In this document: piece by piece, positions 38,260 to 46,084 of the stretch
How the letters are laid out: the number at the start of each line of letters is the position of its first letter
Position numbering within the stretch: position 1 is the first letter of the stretch
From: an uncultured Faecalibacterium sp.
GTDB taxonomy: Bacteria > Bacillota > Clostridia > Oscillospirales > Ruminococcaceae
Length of the DNA: 64,000 nucleotides
NCBI GenBank assembly: GCA_934503275.1
Contig: CAKSVD010000001.1
Location: 124,001 to 188,000 of the forward strand
Reading direction: 5' to 3'
Translations under genes and position numbers: made by a program
Notes under the pieces: model-generated
Told to the model about the DNA's origin: nothing
Seen by the model: the letters and a program-made list of their open reading frames with translations, nothing else
The model's database searches: none

Positions 38260-39018
38260 TTACTTTACTTCCAGAATGCGCGGTGCAAACAGGCTCCACA
38301 TCTTGCCCCACCAGTACCAGTCGTGGGACACGTCACCGCCCCAGATCTCCAGATGTGCGGGCATTCCCTGATCCTTCAGCAGATCGGCCAGTGCCTGCGT
38401 GTCATCCAGTGCATCGCCCTCGTAGGCGCCCTGACCGGCACAGAGGATCAGGCTGTTCTCCTCAGCCTTGGCCAGCGCCGGCTTGTTGGCGATGCCGTTT
38501 TCCTGCAGATAGGCAAGGGGAGCGCAGCGCAGTACCATGTCGTCGCTGTCAGTGCCCCAGAAGCGGGTCAGGTCGTAGATACCGCCCATGCCTACAGCAC
38601 CGGCAAACAGGGTGGGACGGCGCAGACGGCAGTGGACGGCATGGTAAGCGCCCAAGTCCACACCGGCAGTCCAGATCCGGGTGCCCTTTTTGGCGTTGTT
38701 CAGGGTCAGAATGCGGGGAGCAAGTTCTGCAGTCAGGTAAACGAAATACTTCTCCTGCAGTTCGGCACGGCGACGCTGGGGCAGATCACCGTTCAAAAGG
38801 CCCTCGCCGTCCACGGCATCCGCGCAGAACAGCTGCACCTTGCCCTCGTTCAGCAGCTGGGCAATGGCATCGGGCATTCCGTTGTTCTCCCAGTCGTAAA
38901 AACGGCCGCCGCGGGCAGGCAGTGCCAGCACCGGCACACCGGCATGGCCGTACACCTTAAACTCCATCTCACGGCCAAGAACCGTGCTCCACTCTTTGTA
39001 ATAGGTACCCTGGATCAT
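38260..39018 (-). CDS. Esterase-fold protein with Asp in place of the nucleophile Ser
   Basis: An alpha/beta-hydrolase of the bacterial esterase (PF00756-like) family, 252 residues. The strand-loop-helix that normally reads GxSxG reads AGVDLGAYHA here, placing D121 where the nucleophilic serine belongs. The C-terminal GGDVSHDWYWW keeps the histidine. The overall architecture, including the N-terminal MEFKVYGHAGVPVLALPARGGRFYDWEN, is intact. It is therefore either a pseudo-esterase or an enzyme with an aspartate nucleophile. AAGGAGTGC precedes the ATG. It stands alone with its own terminator. Substrate unknown. Confidence 0.75.
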   Translation of the reverse strand: MIQGTYYKEWSTVLGREMEFKVYGHAGVPVLALPARGGRFYDWENNGMPDAIAQLLNEGKVQLFCADAVDGEGLLNGDLPQRRRAELQEKYFVYLTAELAPRILTLNNAKKGTRIWTAGVDLGAYHAVHCRLRRPTLFAGAVGMGGIYDLTRFWGTDSDDMVLRCAPLAYLQENGIANKPALAKAEENSLILCAGQGAYEGDALDDTQALADLLKDQGMPAHLEIWGGDVSHDWYWWGKMWSLFAPRILEVK

Positions 39019-39097
39019 AAATCAAGCACTCCTTATTTTATCATTCACCGGCCCGGGCACAGTCGTTGCGCACCGATGCCGGATTTGGAAGCTATAA

Positions 39098-39274
39098 TCA
39101 GACAAACTGGTTGCGCTGCGGGTCGTAATCGTAGCCCACAGCGTGCAGCTTTGCGCACAGACCGGCCTTGTCGGCCTCCAGATCCTCGCACAGCGCATCG
39201 AGATCCTTATACTGATCCCGCAGTTTCAGGTTCACCACGCTCAGCAGCATGATGGGATCAACAGGCAAAGACAT
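39098..39274 (-). CDS. DUF4250 domain-containing protein
   Basis: A 58-residue protein matching the small DUF4250 family (MSLPVDPIMLLSVVNLKLRD start and a C-terminal YDYDPQRNQF). Function unknown; it looks like a small helical soluble protein. The ATG at 39274 follows AAGGAGAGG, so a 71-residue frame to 39313 is rejected. It is encoded after rpmB and beyond its terminator. Confidence 0.75.
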   Translation of the reverse strand: MSLPVDPIMLLSVVNLKLRDQYKDLDALCEDLEADKAGLCAKLHAVGYDYDPQRNQFV

Positions 39275-39296
39275 TTTGTTCCTCTCCTTGCGGCAA

Positions 39297-39332
39297 ATAA
39301 AAAAGCCGGCCACTCGACAAAGTGACCGGCCA
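39297..39332 (-). terminator. Terminator of rpmB
   Basis: GCCGGCCACT (39305-39314) pairs with AGTGACCGGC (39321-39330), one mismatch; on the minus strand it is followed by a T-run. Confidence 0.85.
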
Positions 39333-39343
39333 CATACACCAAA

Positions 39344-39532
39344 TTAGACAGCGCGGGTAACTTTGCCAGCGCGCAGGCAACGGGAGCATGCGTAGACATA
39401 CTTGGGAGAGCCCTCCACGACCGCCTTGACACGACGGACATTCGGCTTCCAGGTACGGTTGGAACGGCGATGAGAGTGAGAGACCTTGATACCAAAGGTA
39501 ACACCCTTGCCGCAGCATTCACACTTAGCCAT
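39344..39532 (-). CDS. rpmB: 50S ribosomal protein L28
   Basis: Large-subunit protein L28, 62 residues. It is the zinc-binding (C+) form, with CECC near the N-terminus and CSRC near the C-terminus. The typical HSHRRSNRTWKPNVRRV segment contacts rRNA. The ATG at 39532 follows GGAGGTGCAATTACC; an earlier in-frame start at 39613 is rejected. It is monocistronic with a clear promoter and terminator. Confidence 0.95.
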   Translation of the reverse strand: MAKCECCGKGVTFGIKVSHSHRRSNRTWKPNVRRVKAVVEGSPKYVYACSRCLRAGKVTRAV

Positions 39533-39584
39533 GGTAATTGCACCTCCTACAGTGAAGTATGGAATCAAAATAATCAGCTTGACT

Positions 39585-39613
39585 ATTTTACCAGAGATGC
39601 AAAGAAAAAGCAA
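39585..39613 (-). promoter_or_regulatory. Promoter of rpmB
   Basis: On the minus strand: TTGCTT (39613-39608), a 17-nt spacer and TAAAAT (39590-39585). Confidence 0.75.
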
Positions 39614-39663
39614 GTCTTTTTTTTAATTTTCTGTAGCTTTTTGCATTCCCGGCGCAGTGGGGC

Positions 39664-39692
39664 TTGTGCAGGGCACAAAAAAATAGTATTAT
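39664..39692 (+). promoter_or_regulatory. Promoter of the M50 protease-scpAB unit
   Basis: TTGTGC (39664-39669), a 17-nt spacer and TATTAT (39687-39692), 34 nt before the ATG at 39726. Confidence 0.6.
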
Positions 39693-39725
39693 AAAAAAAG
39701 AAATTCGTTTTGACAGGAGATTTAC

Positions 39726-40400
39726 ATGACCGCACAGGCAACCTATTATATCATCCGCGCACTGGTGGCGCTGGTAGCCATCCCGTTCCATGAGGCTGGC
39801 CATGCGCTGGCAGCATGGCTGCTGGGCGATGCCACCGCCAAACGCGAGGGACGTCTTTCGCTGAATCCCTTTGCACACTTTGACCTGCTTGGCACACTGT
39901 GCATGGTGTTTGCAGGCGTGGGCTGGGCAAAGCCTGTGTCCACCAACCCCCGTAACTTCAAAAATCCCAAGTGGGGTATGGCGCTTACGGCACTGGCAGG
40001 CCCTGTGGCAAACCTTGTGCTGGCTTACCTCGGCATGGTGGCATGGAAGGTGATGTACTACTGGGCACCGGTCAATAATGCTACCATTTACATTGCCATG
40101 TTCCTGCGGTATCTGGTGCTGATGAACGTGAGCCTTGCGGTGTTCAACCTCATTCCGGTGCCGCCGCTGGACGGCAGCCGCATTCTACTGGTGGTGCTGC
40201 CGCAGCGCATCTACTTTGGCCTGATGCGGTATGAAAAATATATCATGATCGTCATGCTGGCAGCGGTTTGGGGCGGCTTTCTGGATACGCCGCTCTACTA
40301 CCTGAATAACGTAGTGTGGTCGCTTTTGGGCGCAGGCACTGGGTATATCGATAAGATCGCCTACGCCGTTTATGCCAGCAGCCTTGGGGCGGTGATCTGA
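39726..40400 (+). CDS. Site-2 protease family (M50) membrane metalloprotease
   Basis: Intramembrane zinc protease family, 224 residues with about six membrane helices. The zinc motif HEAGH is at 22-26 in the first helix, and the third ligand lies at D149 in NLIPVPPLDGSR. No PDZ or CBS domain is present, so it is a compact member rather than RseP. The substrate is unknown; similar genes precede scpA in many firmicutes. AGGAG precedes the ATG. Its stop codon abuts the GTG start of scpA, indicating translational coupling. Confidence 0.88.
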   Translation: MTAQATYYIIRALVALVAIPFHEAGHALAAWLLGDATAKREGRLSLNPFAHFDLLGTLCMVFAGVGWAKPVSTNPRNFKNPKWGMALTALAGPVANLVLAYLGMVAWKVMYYWAPVNNATIYIAMFLRYLVLMNVSLAVFNLIPVPPLDGSRILLVVLPQRIYFGLMRYEKYIMIVMLAAVWGGFLDTPLYYLNNVVWSLLGAGTGYIDKIAYAVYASSLGAVI

Positions 40401-41123
40401 GTGGCAGAGGAATTGACTTTCCATCTGGAGGATTTTGATGGCCCGCTGGAATTATTGCTGGCGCTGGTGGCCAAGCATAAGATGGACCTGCACAATATCC
40501 CCATTTTGCAGCTGATCGACCAGTACACCCGCACCGTGGAGCAGGCAGACCCCGATCCCGAGACCGCCAGCGCCTTCATTGAGATGGCGGCGCATCTGGT
40601 GGAGATGAAAAGCTTTCTGCTGCTGCCCCGCAGCGAAGAGGGCGAGCGCATGAAGCAGGAACTCACCGGTCAACTCATCGAGTACGACCAGTGCCGCCGC
40701 ATGGCGGCTCTGCTGCGCGCAAAAGGGGAGGCTGCCCCGGTGTTCGTGCGCCGTCCCATGGAAGTGGAGTGGGATAACACCTACGCATTGCACCACGCCC
40801 CGCAGATCTTGGCAGACTACTGGCAGGCGCTGGCAGGCCGCACCAAGACCCGCCGCGTGCCCACCCAGCAGCAGTTTGAGCCGCTGGTCACCGCGCCCAT
40901 GGTATCGGTCACCAGCCGGGTGGTGTACATCCTGCGCCGGATGCTGGGCGGCACCGTGGCAAAGATGGAGCAGCTGTTTTCCCGCAGCCAGAGCCGCAGC
41001 ACCAACGTAGCTACCTTTCTGGCGCTGCTGGAACTGGTGCGCGGCGGACGCATCGCGCTGGATGACCGGGGAGAACTGACCATGCGCCGCACCCGCCCGG
41101 AACGCAATAAGGAGAACCCATGA
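40401..41123 (+). CDS. scpA: Segregation and condensation protein A
   Basis: Kleisin subunit that bridges the SMC heads, 240 residues. The N-terminal LEDFDGPLELLLALV motif is the family signature. A winged-helix C-terminal part binds the second SMC. The GTG start at 40401 directly follows the M50 stop, and the 3' end overlaps scpB by 4 nt. The ScpA-ScpB-SMC complex compacts and resolves daughter chromosomes; smc itself is outside the window. Confidence 0.93.
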   Translation: MAEELTFHLEDFDGPLELLLALVAKHKMDLHNIPILQLIDQYTRTVEQADPDPETASAFIEMAAHLVEMKSFLLLPRSEEGERMKQELTGQLIEYDQCRRMAALLRAKGEAAPVFVRRPMEVEWDNTYALHHAPQILADYWQALAGRTKTRRVPTQQQFEPLVTAPMVSVTSRVVYILRRMLGGTVAKMEQLFSRSQSRSTNVATFLALLELVRGGRIALDDRGELTMRRTRPERNKENP

Positions 41124-41665
41124 ACCAGAAACAAACCCTTGCCGCCGTGGAGGCTATGCTTTTTGCCTGCGGCGACCCCATAGGTGCCGATAAGCTGGCA
41201 CAGGCGGTGCAGCTGCCCCAGTCCAGCGTGGATGCCGCATTGGAGACCCTGCACACCCGCTATCAGCGGGAGGACAGCGGCCTGTGTCTGCTGCATCTGA
41301 ATACCCGGTGGCAGCTGGCCACCAAGACCCAGTGGGCAGACTGTGTGCGCCGCGTGCTGGACAGCCGCCGTGCCGTGCCGCTTGGCCCTGCGGCCATGGA
41401 GACCTTGACCGTTATCGCCTATAATCAGCCGGTGTCCCGCGCCTTTATTGAGCAGGTGCGCGGCGTGGATTCCTCCTCCAGCGTGTCCGGTCTGCTGGAA
41501 AAGGGACTCATCGAAGAAGCCGGACGTCTGGATCTGCCGGGTCGCCCGGTCAGCTTCCGCACCACCGATACCTTTTTGCGTGTGTTCGGTCTGTCCAGTC
41601 TGGCAGACCTGCCGCCGGTGCATAGCGACGCACCGGCAGATGATCCGACCGAAAGTGAGGGTTGA
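41120..41665 (+). CDS. scpB: Segregation and condensation protein B
   Basis: Kleisin-binding partner of ScpA, 181 residues with two winged-helix domains. Signature AAVEAMLFACGDPIGADKLA at the N-terminus; TVIAYNQPVSRAFIEQVRGVDSSSSV in the second domain. The ATG overlaps the scpA stop and AAGGAGAA lies in the end of scpA. DUF2953 follows after 3 nt. Confidence 0.93.
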   Translation: MNQKQTLAAVEAMLFACGDPIGADKLAQAVQLPQSSVDAALETLHTRYQREDSGLCLLHLNTRWQLATKTQWADCVRRVLDSRRAVPLGPAAMETLTVIAYNQPVSRAFIEQVRGVDSSSSVSGLLEKGLIEEAGRLDLPGRPVSFRTTDTFLRVFGLSSLADLPPVHSDAPADDPTESEG

Positions 41666-41668
41666 CCC

Positions 41669-42397
41669 ATGGGCATGGTTCTTTCCGCAGTGGGCGCTTG
41701 TCTGCTGCTCATCCTCAAGGTGGTGGGCATCCTGCTGCTGATTTTGTTGGCGCTGGCGGCGCTGTTGCTGCTGTGCCCCTTCTGCGCGGATGTCTGCTGG
41801 CAAAACGATACGCTTACCGTAAAGGCCGGGGCGCTGGGCATCACTTTTCCGGTGTTCCAATACCCAAAGCCGGAACCGCCCGCCCAGCCGGAGGAGCCCA
41901 AAGGCTTTACCGGCAGGCTGAAAGCAAAATTCCGCGCATGGCGTGCAGAGCGTAAGCGCAAAAAGGCTGAAAAAAAGGCTGCGCAGCCCGCAAAGCCTAA
42001 AGCTGAAAAGCCGCCCCGTCAAAAAGCAAAGATCACGCTGGATACGCTCTGCACCATGCTGCGGGGCGCGGGGACTCTGCTGCGGGCGGTGCTTGGCGCC
42101 ATCCGCTTTACAAAGATCTCGGTCTGCCTAGGCGTGCACGGTGACGACCCCGCCGCAGCTGCCCGCAGCTACGGCAAGCTGCAAGCGTGGCTGTACCCGA
42201 CCCTTGGCGTGCTGGACCGCTTTTTCTTTCTGGAATTTGACCAGCTGCGCGTTTTGCCGGACTTCGGCAGTGCCCAGCCTACCGTGCAGGACAGGGTATC
42301 TTTCCGGGTCAGCGCACAGGCGCTGTTCATCGTTATCGCCGCTGCGCGGGTGTTGTACGAGTTCTGGCGTAAAAAAGTATTGGACATTTTTATTTGA
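41669..42397 (+). CDS. DUF2953 domain-containing protein
   Basis: A 242-residue protein with an N-terminal membrane segment (about 8-40). A cytoplasmic Lys/Pro/Ala-rich linker (about 85-120) and a C-terminal DUF2953-like region with a second hydrophobic stretch follow. The family is often encoded beside gerW (ytfJ) in clostridia, as here, and is uncharacterised. It is translationally coupled to scpB (3-nt gap). The low-complexity linker uses many AAA/AAG and GCN codons. Confidence 0.7.
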   Translation: MGMVLSAVGACLLLILKVVGILLLILLALAALLLLCPFCADVCWQNDTLTVKAGALGITFPVFQYPKPEPPAQPEEPKGFTGRLKAKFRAWRAERKRKKAEKKAAQPAKPKAEKPPRQKAKITLDTLCTMLRGAGTLLRAVLGAIRFTKISVCLGVHGDDPAAAARSYGKLQAWLYPTLGVLDRFFFLEFDQLRVLPDFGSAQPTVQDRVSFRVSAQALFIVIAAARVLYEFWRKKVLDIFI

Positions 42398-42475
42398 AGA
42401 TGATACACTAAATCTATATCAGAATGCTTTCCGGTGGGCGAACGTCTGCACGGATGAATAAAGGAGAGTTGTTTT

Positions 42476-42880
42476 ATGGCAGAGCATCCTATTCAGGGTC
42501 TGATGAACGTTACAATGGAGAAAATTCACCAGATGGTGGACTCCAACACCATTATCGGCAAGCCCATCACCACCGAGGATGGCATCACCATCCTGCCGGT
42601 GTCCAAGGTGAGTTTTGGCTTCGCCTCCGGCGGTACCGATCTTAACGGCAAGAACGCTGCCAACAAGGACCTGTTCGGCGGCGGCTCCGGCGCCGGTGTC
42701 AACATCCAGCCGGTAGCATTTCTGGTCATCAAGGATGGCTGTGTGCGCACCATCCAGCTGTCGGATAGTTCCAACAGCATCGACCGCGCCCTGACTATGC
42801 TGCCCGAACTGGTGGAAAAGCTTACCACTCTGGTCAAAAAGGACGCCAAGGCACCCGCAGAGGAGCCCAAGGCAGAGTAA
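42476..42880 (+). CDS. GerW/YtfJ-family sporulation protein
   Basis: A 134-residue member of the GerW (YtfJ) family: HPIQGLMNVTMEKIHQMVD start, GKPITTEDGITILPVSKVS, and the glycine-rich FGGGSGAGVNIQPVAFLVI core. In Bacillus it is a spore protein needed for germination. The presumed host does not form spores, so this is either a relic or a gene with another envelope role. AAAGGAGAG precedes the ATG. Confidence 0.85.
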   Translation: MAEHPIQGLMNVTMEKIHQMVDSNTIIGKPITTEDGITILPVSKVSFGFASGGTDLNGKNAANKDLFGGGSGAGVNIQPVAFLVIKDGCVRTIQLSDSSNSIDRALTMLPELVEKLTTLVKKDAKAPAEEPKAE

Positions 42881-42902
42881 CCTTTTATGCAAATCAAGCC
42901 GC

Positions 42903-42979
42903 AACCGCAGACCCTTTGGCCTGCGGTTTATATAGCCGCGCACCGTGCCCCGCAAAAGCAGGGGAACGGTGCGCGTTTT
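42903..42979 (+). terminator. Tandem hairpins between gerW-like gene and rluB
   Basis: A first hairpin AACCGCAG/CTGCGGTT (42903-42910 with 42921-42928) is followed by a strong one, CGCGCACCGT/ACGGTGCGCG (42937-42946 with 42966-42975) with an inner CCCC/GGGG pair and TTTT. The second is a likely terminator. Confidence 0.7.
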
Positions 42980-43010
42980 GAGCGCCGTGAGGCGCACAAG
43001 GAGTAATATT

Positions 43011-43838
43011 ATGGCAGAAGAACGTATTCAAAAGATCATGGCCGAGCAGGGACTGTGCTCCCGCCGCGCCGCCGAGCAGATCATTGCCGAGGGCCGCGTC
43101 AAGGTGAACGGCCACCCGGTCAAGGTGGGCGACAAAATGGACCCCAACCGTGACGTGCTCCATGTGGATGACGAGCGCATCTACATCCAGAAGAACCAGC
43201 AGCTGTATTATCTGGCTCTGTACAAGCCCCGCGGCTATGTGACCACCGCCAGCGATGAGCTGGGCCGCAAGACCGTGATGGACTTGGTCAGCGACATCCC
43301 CGCCCGCCTGTACCCGGTGGGCCGCTTGGATAAGGACAGCGAAGGTCTGCTGCTGATGACCAACGATGGCGCCTTTGCACAGGCCGTCACCCATCCGTCC
43401 GGCGGCATCTCCAAGTTGTACCGTGTTACCGTGCAGCCCCGCGCCGACGAGGCCACCATCCTCAAGCTGAGCAGCGGCGTTGTGCTGGATGACGGCACCA
43501 AGACCATGCCCTGTGCCATCAACGTGGTCACCGATGAGCCCGGCCGCACCGTGATGGAAATGACCCTGAAAGAGGGCAAGAACCGCGAGATCCGCCGAAT
43601 GTGCGAGAGCGTGGGTCTTGAGGTGGTGCGCCTGAAGCGCAACGCAGAAGGCGTGGTCAAGTTGGGAATGCTCAAGCCCGGCACCTACCGCGAGTTGACC
43701 AAGGCCGAGGTGAACGGTCTGCGCGCCGCAGCGGTCAAGGGTCGTGCACAGACCCGCTCTGCTGTGCAGCAGTCCAAGGCCGCCGAGCGCCGTCCCCGCG
43801 GCCCTGTGGGTAAAAACGCACCCCGGAAGCAGAAGTAA
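43011..43838 (+). CDS. Pseudouridine synthase (RluB/RsuA family)
   Basis: Isomerises uridine to pseudouridine in rRNA, 275 residues. The N-terminal S4 RNA-binding domain (residues 4-60) is followed by the catalytic domain with the nucleophile D107 in GRLDKDSEGLLL. The basic Arg/Lys/Ala-rich tail (about 245-275) probably binds RNA. The ATG at 43011 has AAGGAG upstream; a longer frame to 42945 is rejected. Firmicute scpAB neighbourhoods commonly encode RluB. Confidence 0.9.
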   Translation: MAEERIQKIMAEQGLCSRRAAEQIIAEGRVKVNGHPVKVGDKMDPNRDVLHVDDERIYIQKNQQLYYLALYKPRGYVTTASDELGRKTVMDLVSDIPARLYPVGRLDKDSEGLLLMTNDGAFAQAVTHPSGGISKLYRVTVQPRADEATILKLSSGVVLDDGTKTMPCAINVVTDEPGRTVMEMTLKEGKNREIRRMCESVGLEVVRLKRNAEGVVKLGMLKPGTYRELTKAEVNGLRAAAVKGRAQTRSAVQQSKAAERRPRGPVGKNAPRKQK

Positions 43839-43855
43839 GGAGTTATCGTAGTATT

Positions 43856-45226
43856 ATGGAACGAGAAACTCTGAAATCCCGTCTGGGCTTTATTTTGCTT
43901 TCCGCAGGCTGTGCCATCGGCATCGGCAACGTGTGGAAGTTCCCGTATATCGCCGGTCAGGGCGGCGGCGGTGCCTTTGTGCTGTTTTACCTGATCTTTC
44001 TGGTCATTCTGGGTCTGCCCATCATGACCATGGAGTTTGCCGTGGGACGCGCCTCCCGCAAAAGCCCGGTGCGGGCGTATCAGGCGCTGGAAAAGCCGGG
44101 GCAGAAGTGGCATATCCACGGCTATTTCACCCTTATCGGCTGCTACCTGCTGATGATGTTCTACACCACCGTGGCAGGCTGGATGCTGCACTATTTCTAT
44201 ATGACTGCCGCCGGAAAGCTGGCAGGGCTCAACGCTGAGCAGGTTGCCGGTAAGTTTACCGAGATGCTGGCCAGCCCTGCCATCATGACCTTCTGGATGG
44301 TATTCGTGGTGGTAATGGGCATTCTGGTGTGTGCCAAGGGGCTGCAAGGCGGTCTGGAGCGTGTGACCAAGGGCATGATGATCGCCCTGCTCCTCATTAT
44401 GGTGGTGCTGGCGGTCAACAGCCTGTTCATGCCCGGGGCAAAGGAGGGCCTTTCCTTCTTCCTTGTGCCGGACTTTGCCCGGATGCAGGAGGTGGGCGTG
44501 GTCAACACGCTGGTCTCCGCTATGAATCAAGCCTTCTTCACCCTGAGCCTTGGCATCGGCGCCATGTCTATCTTCGGCAGCTATATTGGCAAGGAGCACT
44601 CCCTGCTGGGCGAGTCTGTCCGCATTGTGGTGCTGGATACCTTTGTAGCCATCACCGCCGGTCTGATCATCTTCCCGGCCTGCTTTACCTACCATGTGGA
44701 CCAGACCAGCGGCCCCAGCCTCATCTTTATCACCCTGCCCAACATCTTTGCCAATATGTCTATGGGTCGGCTGTGGGGCAGCCTGTTCTTTTTGTTCATG
44801 GCCTTTGCCGCCATGTCCACCGTGCTGGCAGTGTTCGAGAATATCATCTGCTGCGGCATGGAACTGACCGGCTGTAGCCGCAAAAAGTCCAGTCTGGTGA
44901 ATCTTGTACTCATCATCCTGCTGTCCATGCCCTGCGTGCTGGGCTATAACCTGTGGGCGTGGGATGGCTTTGCAGTGTTCGGCGGCGCTGTGCTGGATGT
45001 AGAAGATTTTCTGGTCAGCAACCTGTTCCTGCCGCTGGGCAGCTTGATATATCTGCTGTTCTGCGTTACCCGCTACGGCTGGGGCTGGCAGAACTACAAA
45101 AAGGAGGTCAACACTGGCAAGGGGCTCAAGGTGCAGGACTGGATGCGCGGCTACCTGACCTATGTGCTGCCGCTCATCGTGGTGTTCATCTTTGCGTTTG
45201 GCCTCTACGACAAATTCCTTGCATAA
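43856..45226 (+). CDS. Sodium-dependent transporter (neurotransmitter:sodium symporter family)
   Basis: Na+-coupled amino-acid-type symporter (LeuT fold), 456 residues with about 11-12 membrane segments. The N-terminal WKFPYIAGQGGGGAF in helix 1 is the family's Na+/substrate-binding signature. The substrate cannot be told from sequence; bacterial relatives move tryptophan, tyrosine or leucine. AAGGAG precedes the ATG, 17 nt after the pseudouridine synthase. The only terminator downstream is the stem at 45284-45335, which overlaps the next promoter. Confidence 0.9.
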   Translation: MERETLKSRLGFILLSAGCAIGIGNVWKFPYIAGQGGGGAFVLFYLIFLVILGLPIMTMEFAVGRASRKSPVRAYQALEKPGQKWHIHGYFTLIGCYLLMMFYTTVAGWMLHYFYMTAAGKLAGLNAEQVAGKFTEMLASPAIMTFWMVFVVVMGILVCAKGLQGGLERVTKGMMIALLLIMVVLAVNSLFMPGAKEGLSFFLVPDFARMQEVGVVNTLVSAMNQAFFTLSLGIGAMSIFGSYIGKEHSLLGESVRIVVLDTFVAITAGLIIFPACFTYHVDQTSGPSLIFITLPNIFANMSMGRLWGSLFFLFMAFAAMSTVLAVFENIICCGMELTGCSRKKSSLVNLVLIILLSMPCVLGYNLWAWDGFAVFGGAVLDVEDFLVSNLFLPLGSLIYLLFCVTRYGWGWQNYKKEVNTGKGLKVQDWMRGYLTYVLPLIVVFIFAFGLYDKFLA

Positions 45227-45254
45227 GAGATCACGGCGTCTGCTCTGTCTTTGA

Positions 45255-45283
45255 TTGACGAACGGGCGGAACAAGTGTAATAT
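45255..45283 (+). promoter_or_regulatory. Promoter of the LytTR two-component operon
   Basis: TTGACG (45255-45260), a 17-nt spacer and TAATAT (45278-45283). Confidence 0.75.
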
Positions 45284-45336
45284 AAAAGCATATAGGGTGC
45301 TTCTCCCGGCGGGGGACACTGCTATATGCTTTTTTG
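45284..45336 (+). terminator. Terminator stem overlapping the two-component start site
   Basis: A 12-bp perfect stem AAAAGCATATAG (45284-45295) with CTATATGCTTTT (45322-45333), then TT. Its 5' arm begins right after the -10, so only read-through RNA from the transporter carries the complete stem. Confidence 0.7.
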
Positions 45337-45361
45337 CATTCAAAAAGGAGGAAACACCCCC

Positions 45362-46084
45362 ATGCACATTCTGGTCTGTGACGATGATGCGGCCTTTGCT
45401 GCGCGGATGGACGAGTACATCTCGGAATGGTTCCGCGCCCGGGAGATTCAGGTACAGAGTACCGTCTGCACCAGCGGCGAGCAGCTGCTTGCCACCCCGG
45501 AACTGGAGCACTACCAGCTGGCGTTTCTGGATGTGGACCTGAAAACCACCGACGGCATTGCGCTGGGGCGCAGGCTGCGGCAGATCGCCCCGGATATCGT
45601 GCTGGTGTATATCTCGGCGTATCTGGAGTTTGCGCCGCAGGGCTACACGGTCAATGCTTATCGCTATCTGCTCAAGCGGGATATTGCCGCCCAGTTACCC
45701 AGCTGTCTGGAGGATATCTTTTCCGGCATGACCGACCCCAAAAAAACGCTGGAGGTGCATCACAACCGTACCACCAGTGAGATCCCGCTGGATCAGATCT
45801 ATTATCTGGAAAGCGCTCTGCGGCAGATCAACGTCTACGGCGACATCCCGCACCAGCCCATCTGCACCTTTTACGGCAAGATCGCAGATCTGCCCGCCAT
45901 GCTGTACGAAAATGGTTTTTTGCAGGTGGGGCGCAGCGATGTGGTCAACCTGCAATATGTGCGTTCTATCCGCAACTATAAGGTAGAACTGTGCAGCGGG
46001 GTAGAGCTGAGCGTCAGCCGACAGTACTATACAGCCATTCGCAGCGCATGGCTGGAATGGAAGGGGCAGTTCGGCAATGAATGA
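45362..46084 (+). CDS. LytTR-family response regulator
   Basis: A 240-residue response regulator. The receiver domain (1-120) has the acidic pair around D7-D9, phospho-acceptor D57 (FLDVDL), S85 and K105. The LytTR DNA-binding domain (about 140-235) follows, as in AgrA and VirR. The ATG at 45362 follows GGAGG at 10 nt, and a longer frame to 45326 is rejected. The 3' end overlaps the kinase gene by 8 nt. Its target may include the region after the kinase, though I could not recognise clear LytTR direct repeats. Confidence 0.9.
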   Translation: MHILVCDDDAAFAARMDEYISEWFRAREIQVQSTVCTSGEQLLATPELEHYQLAFLDVDLKTTDGIALGRRLRQIAPDIVLVYISAYLEFAPQGYTVNAYRYLLKRDIAAQLPSCLEDIFSGMTDPKKTLEVHHNRTTSEIPLDQIYYLESALRQINVYGDIPHQPICTFYGKIADLPAMLYENGFLQVGRSDVVNLQYVRSIRNYKVELCSGVELSVSRQYYTAIRSAWLEWKGQFGNE

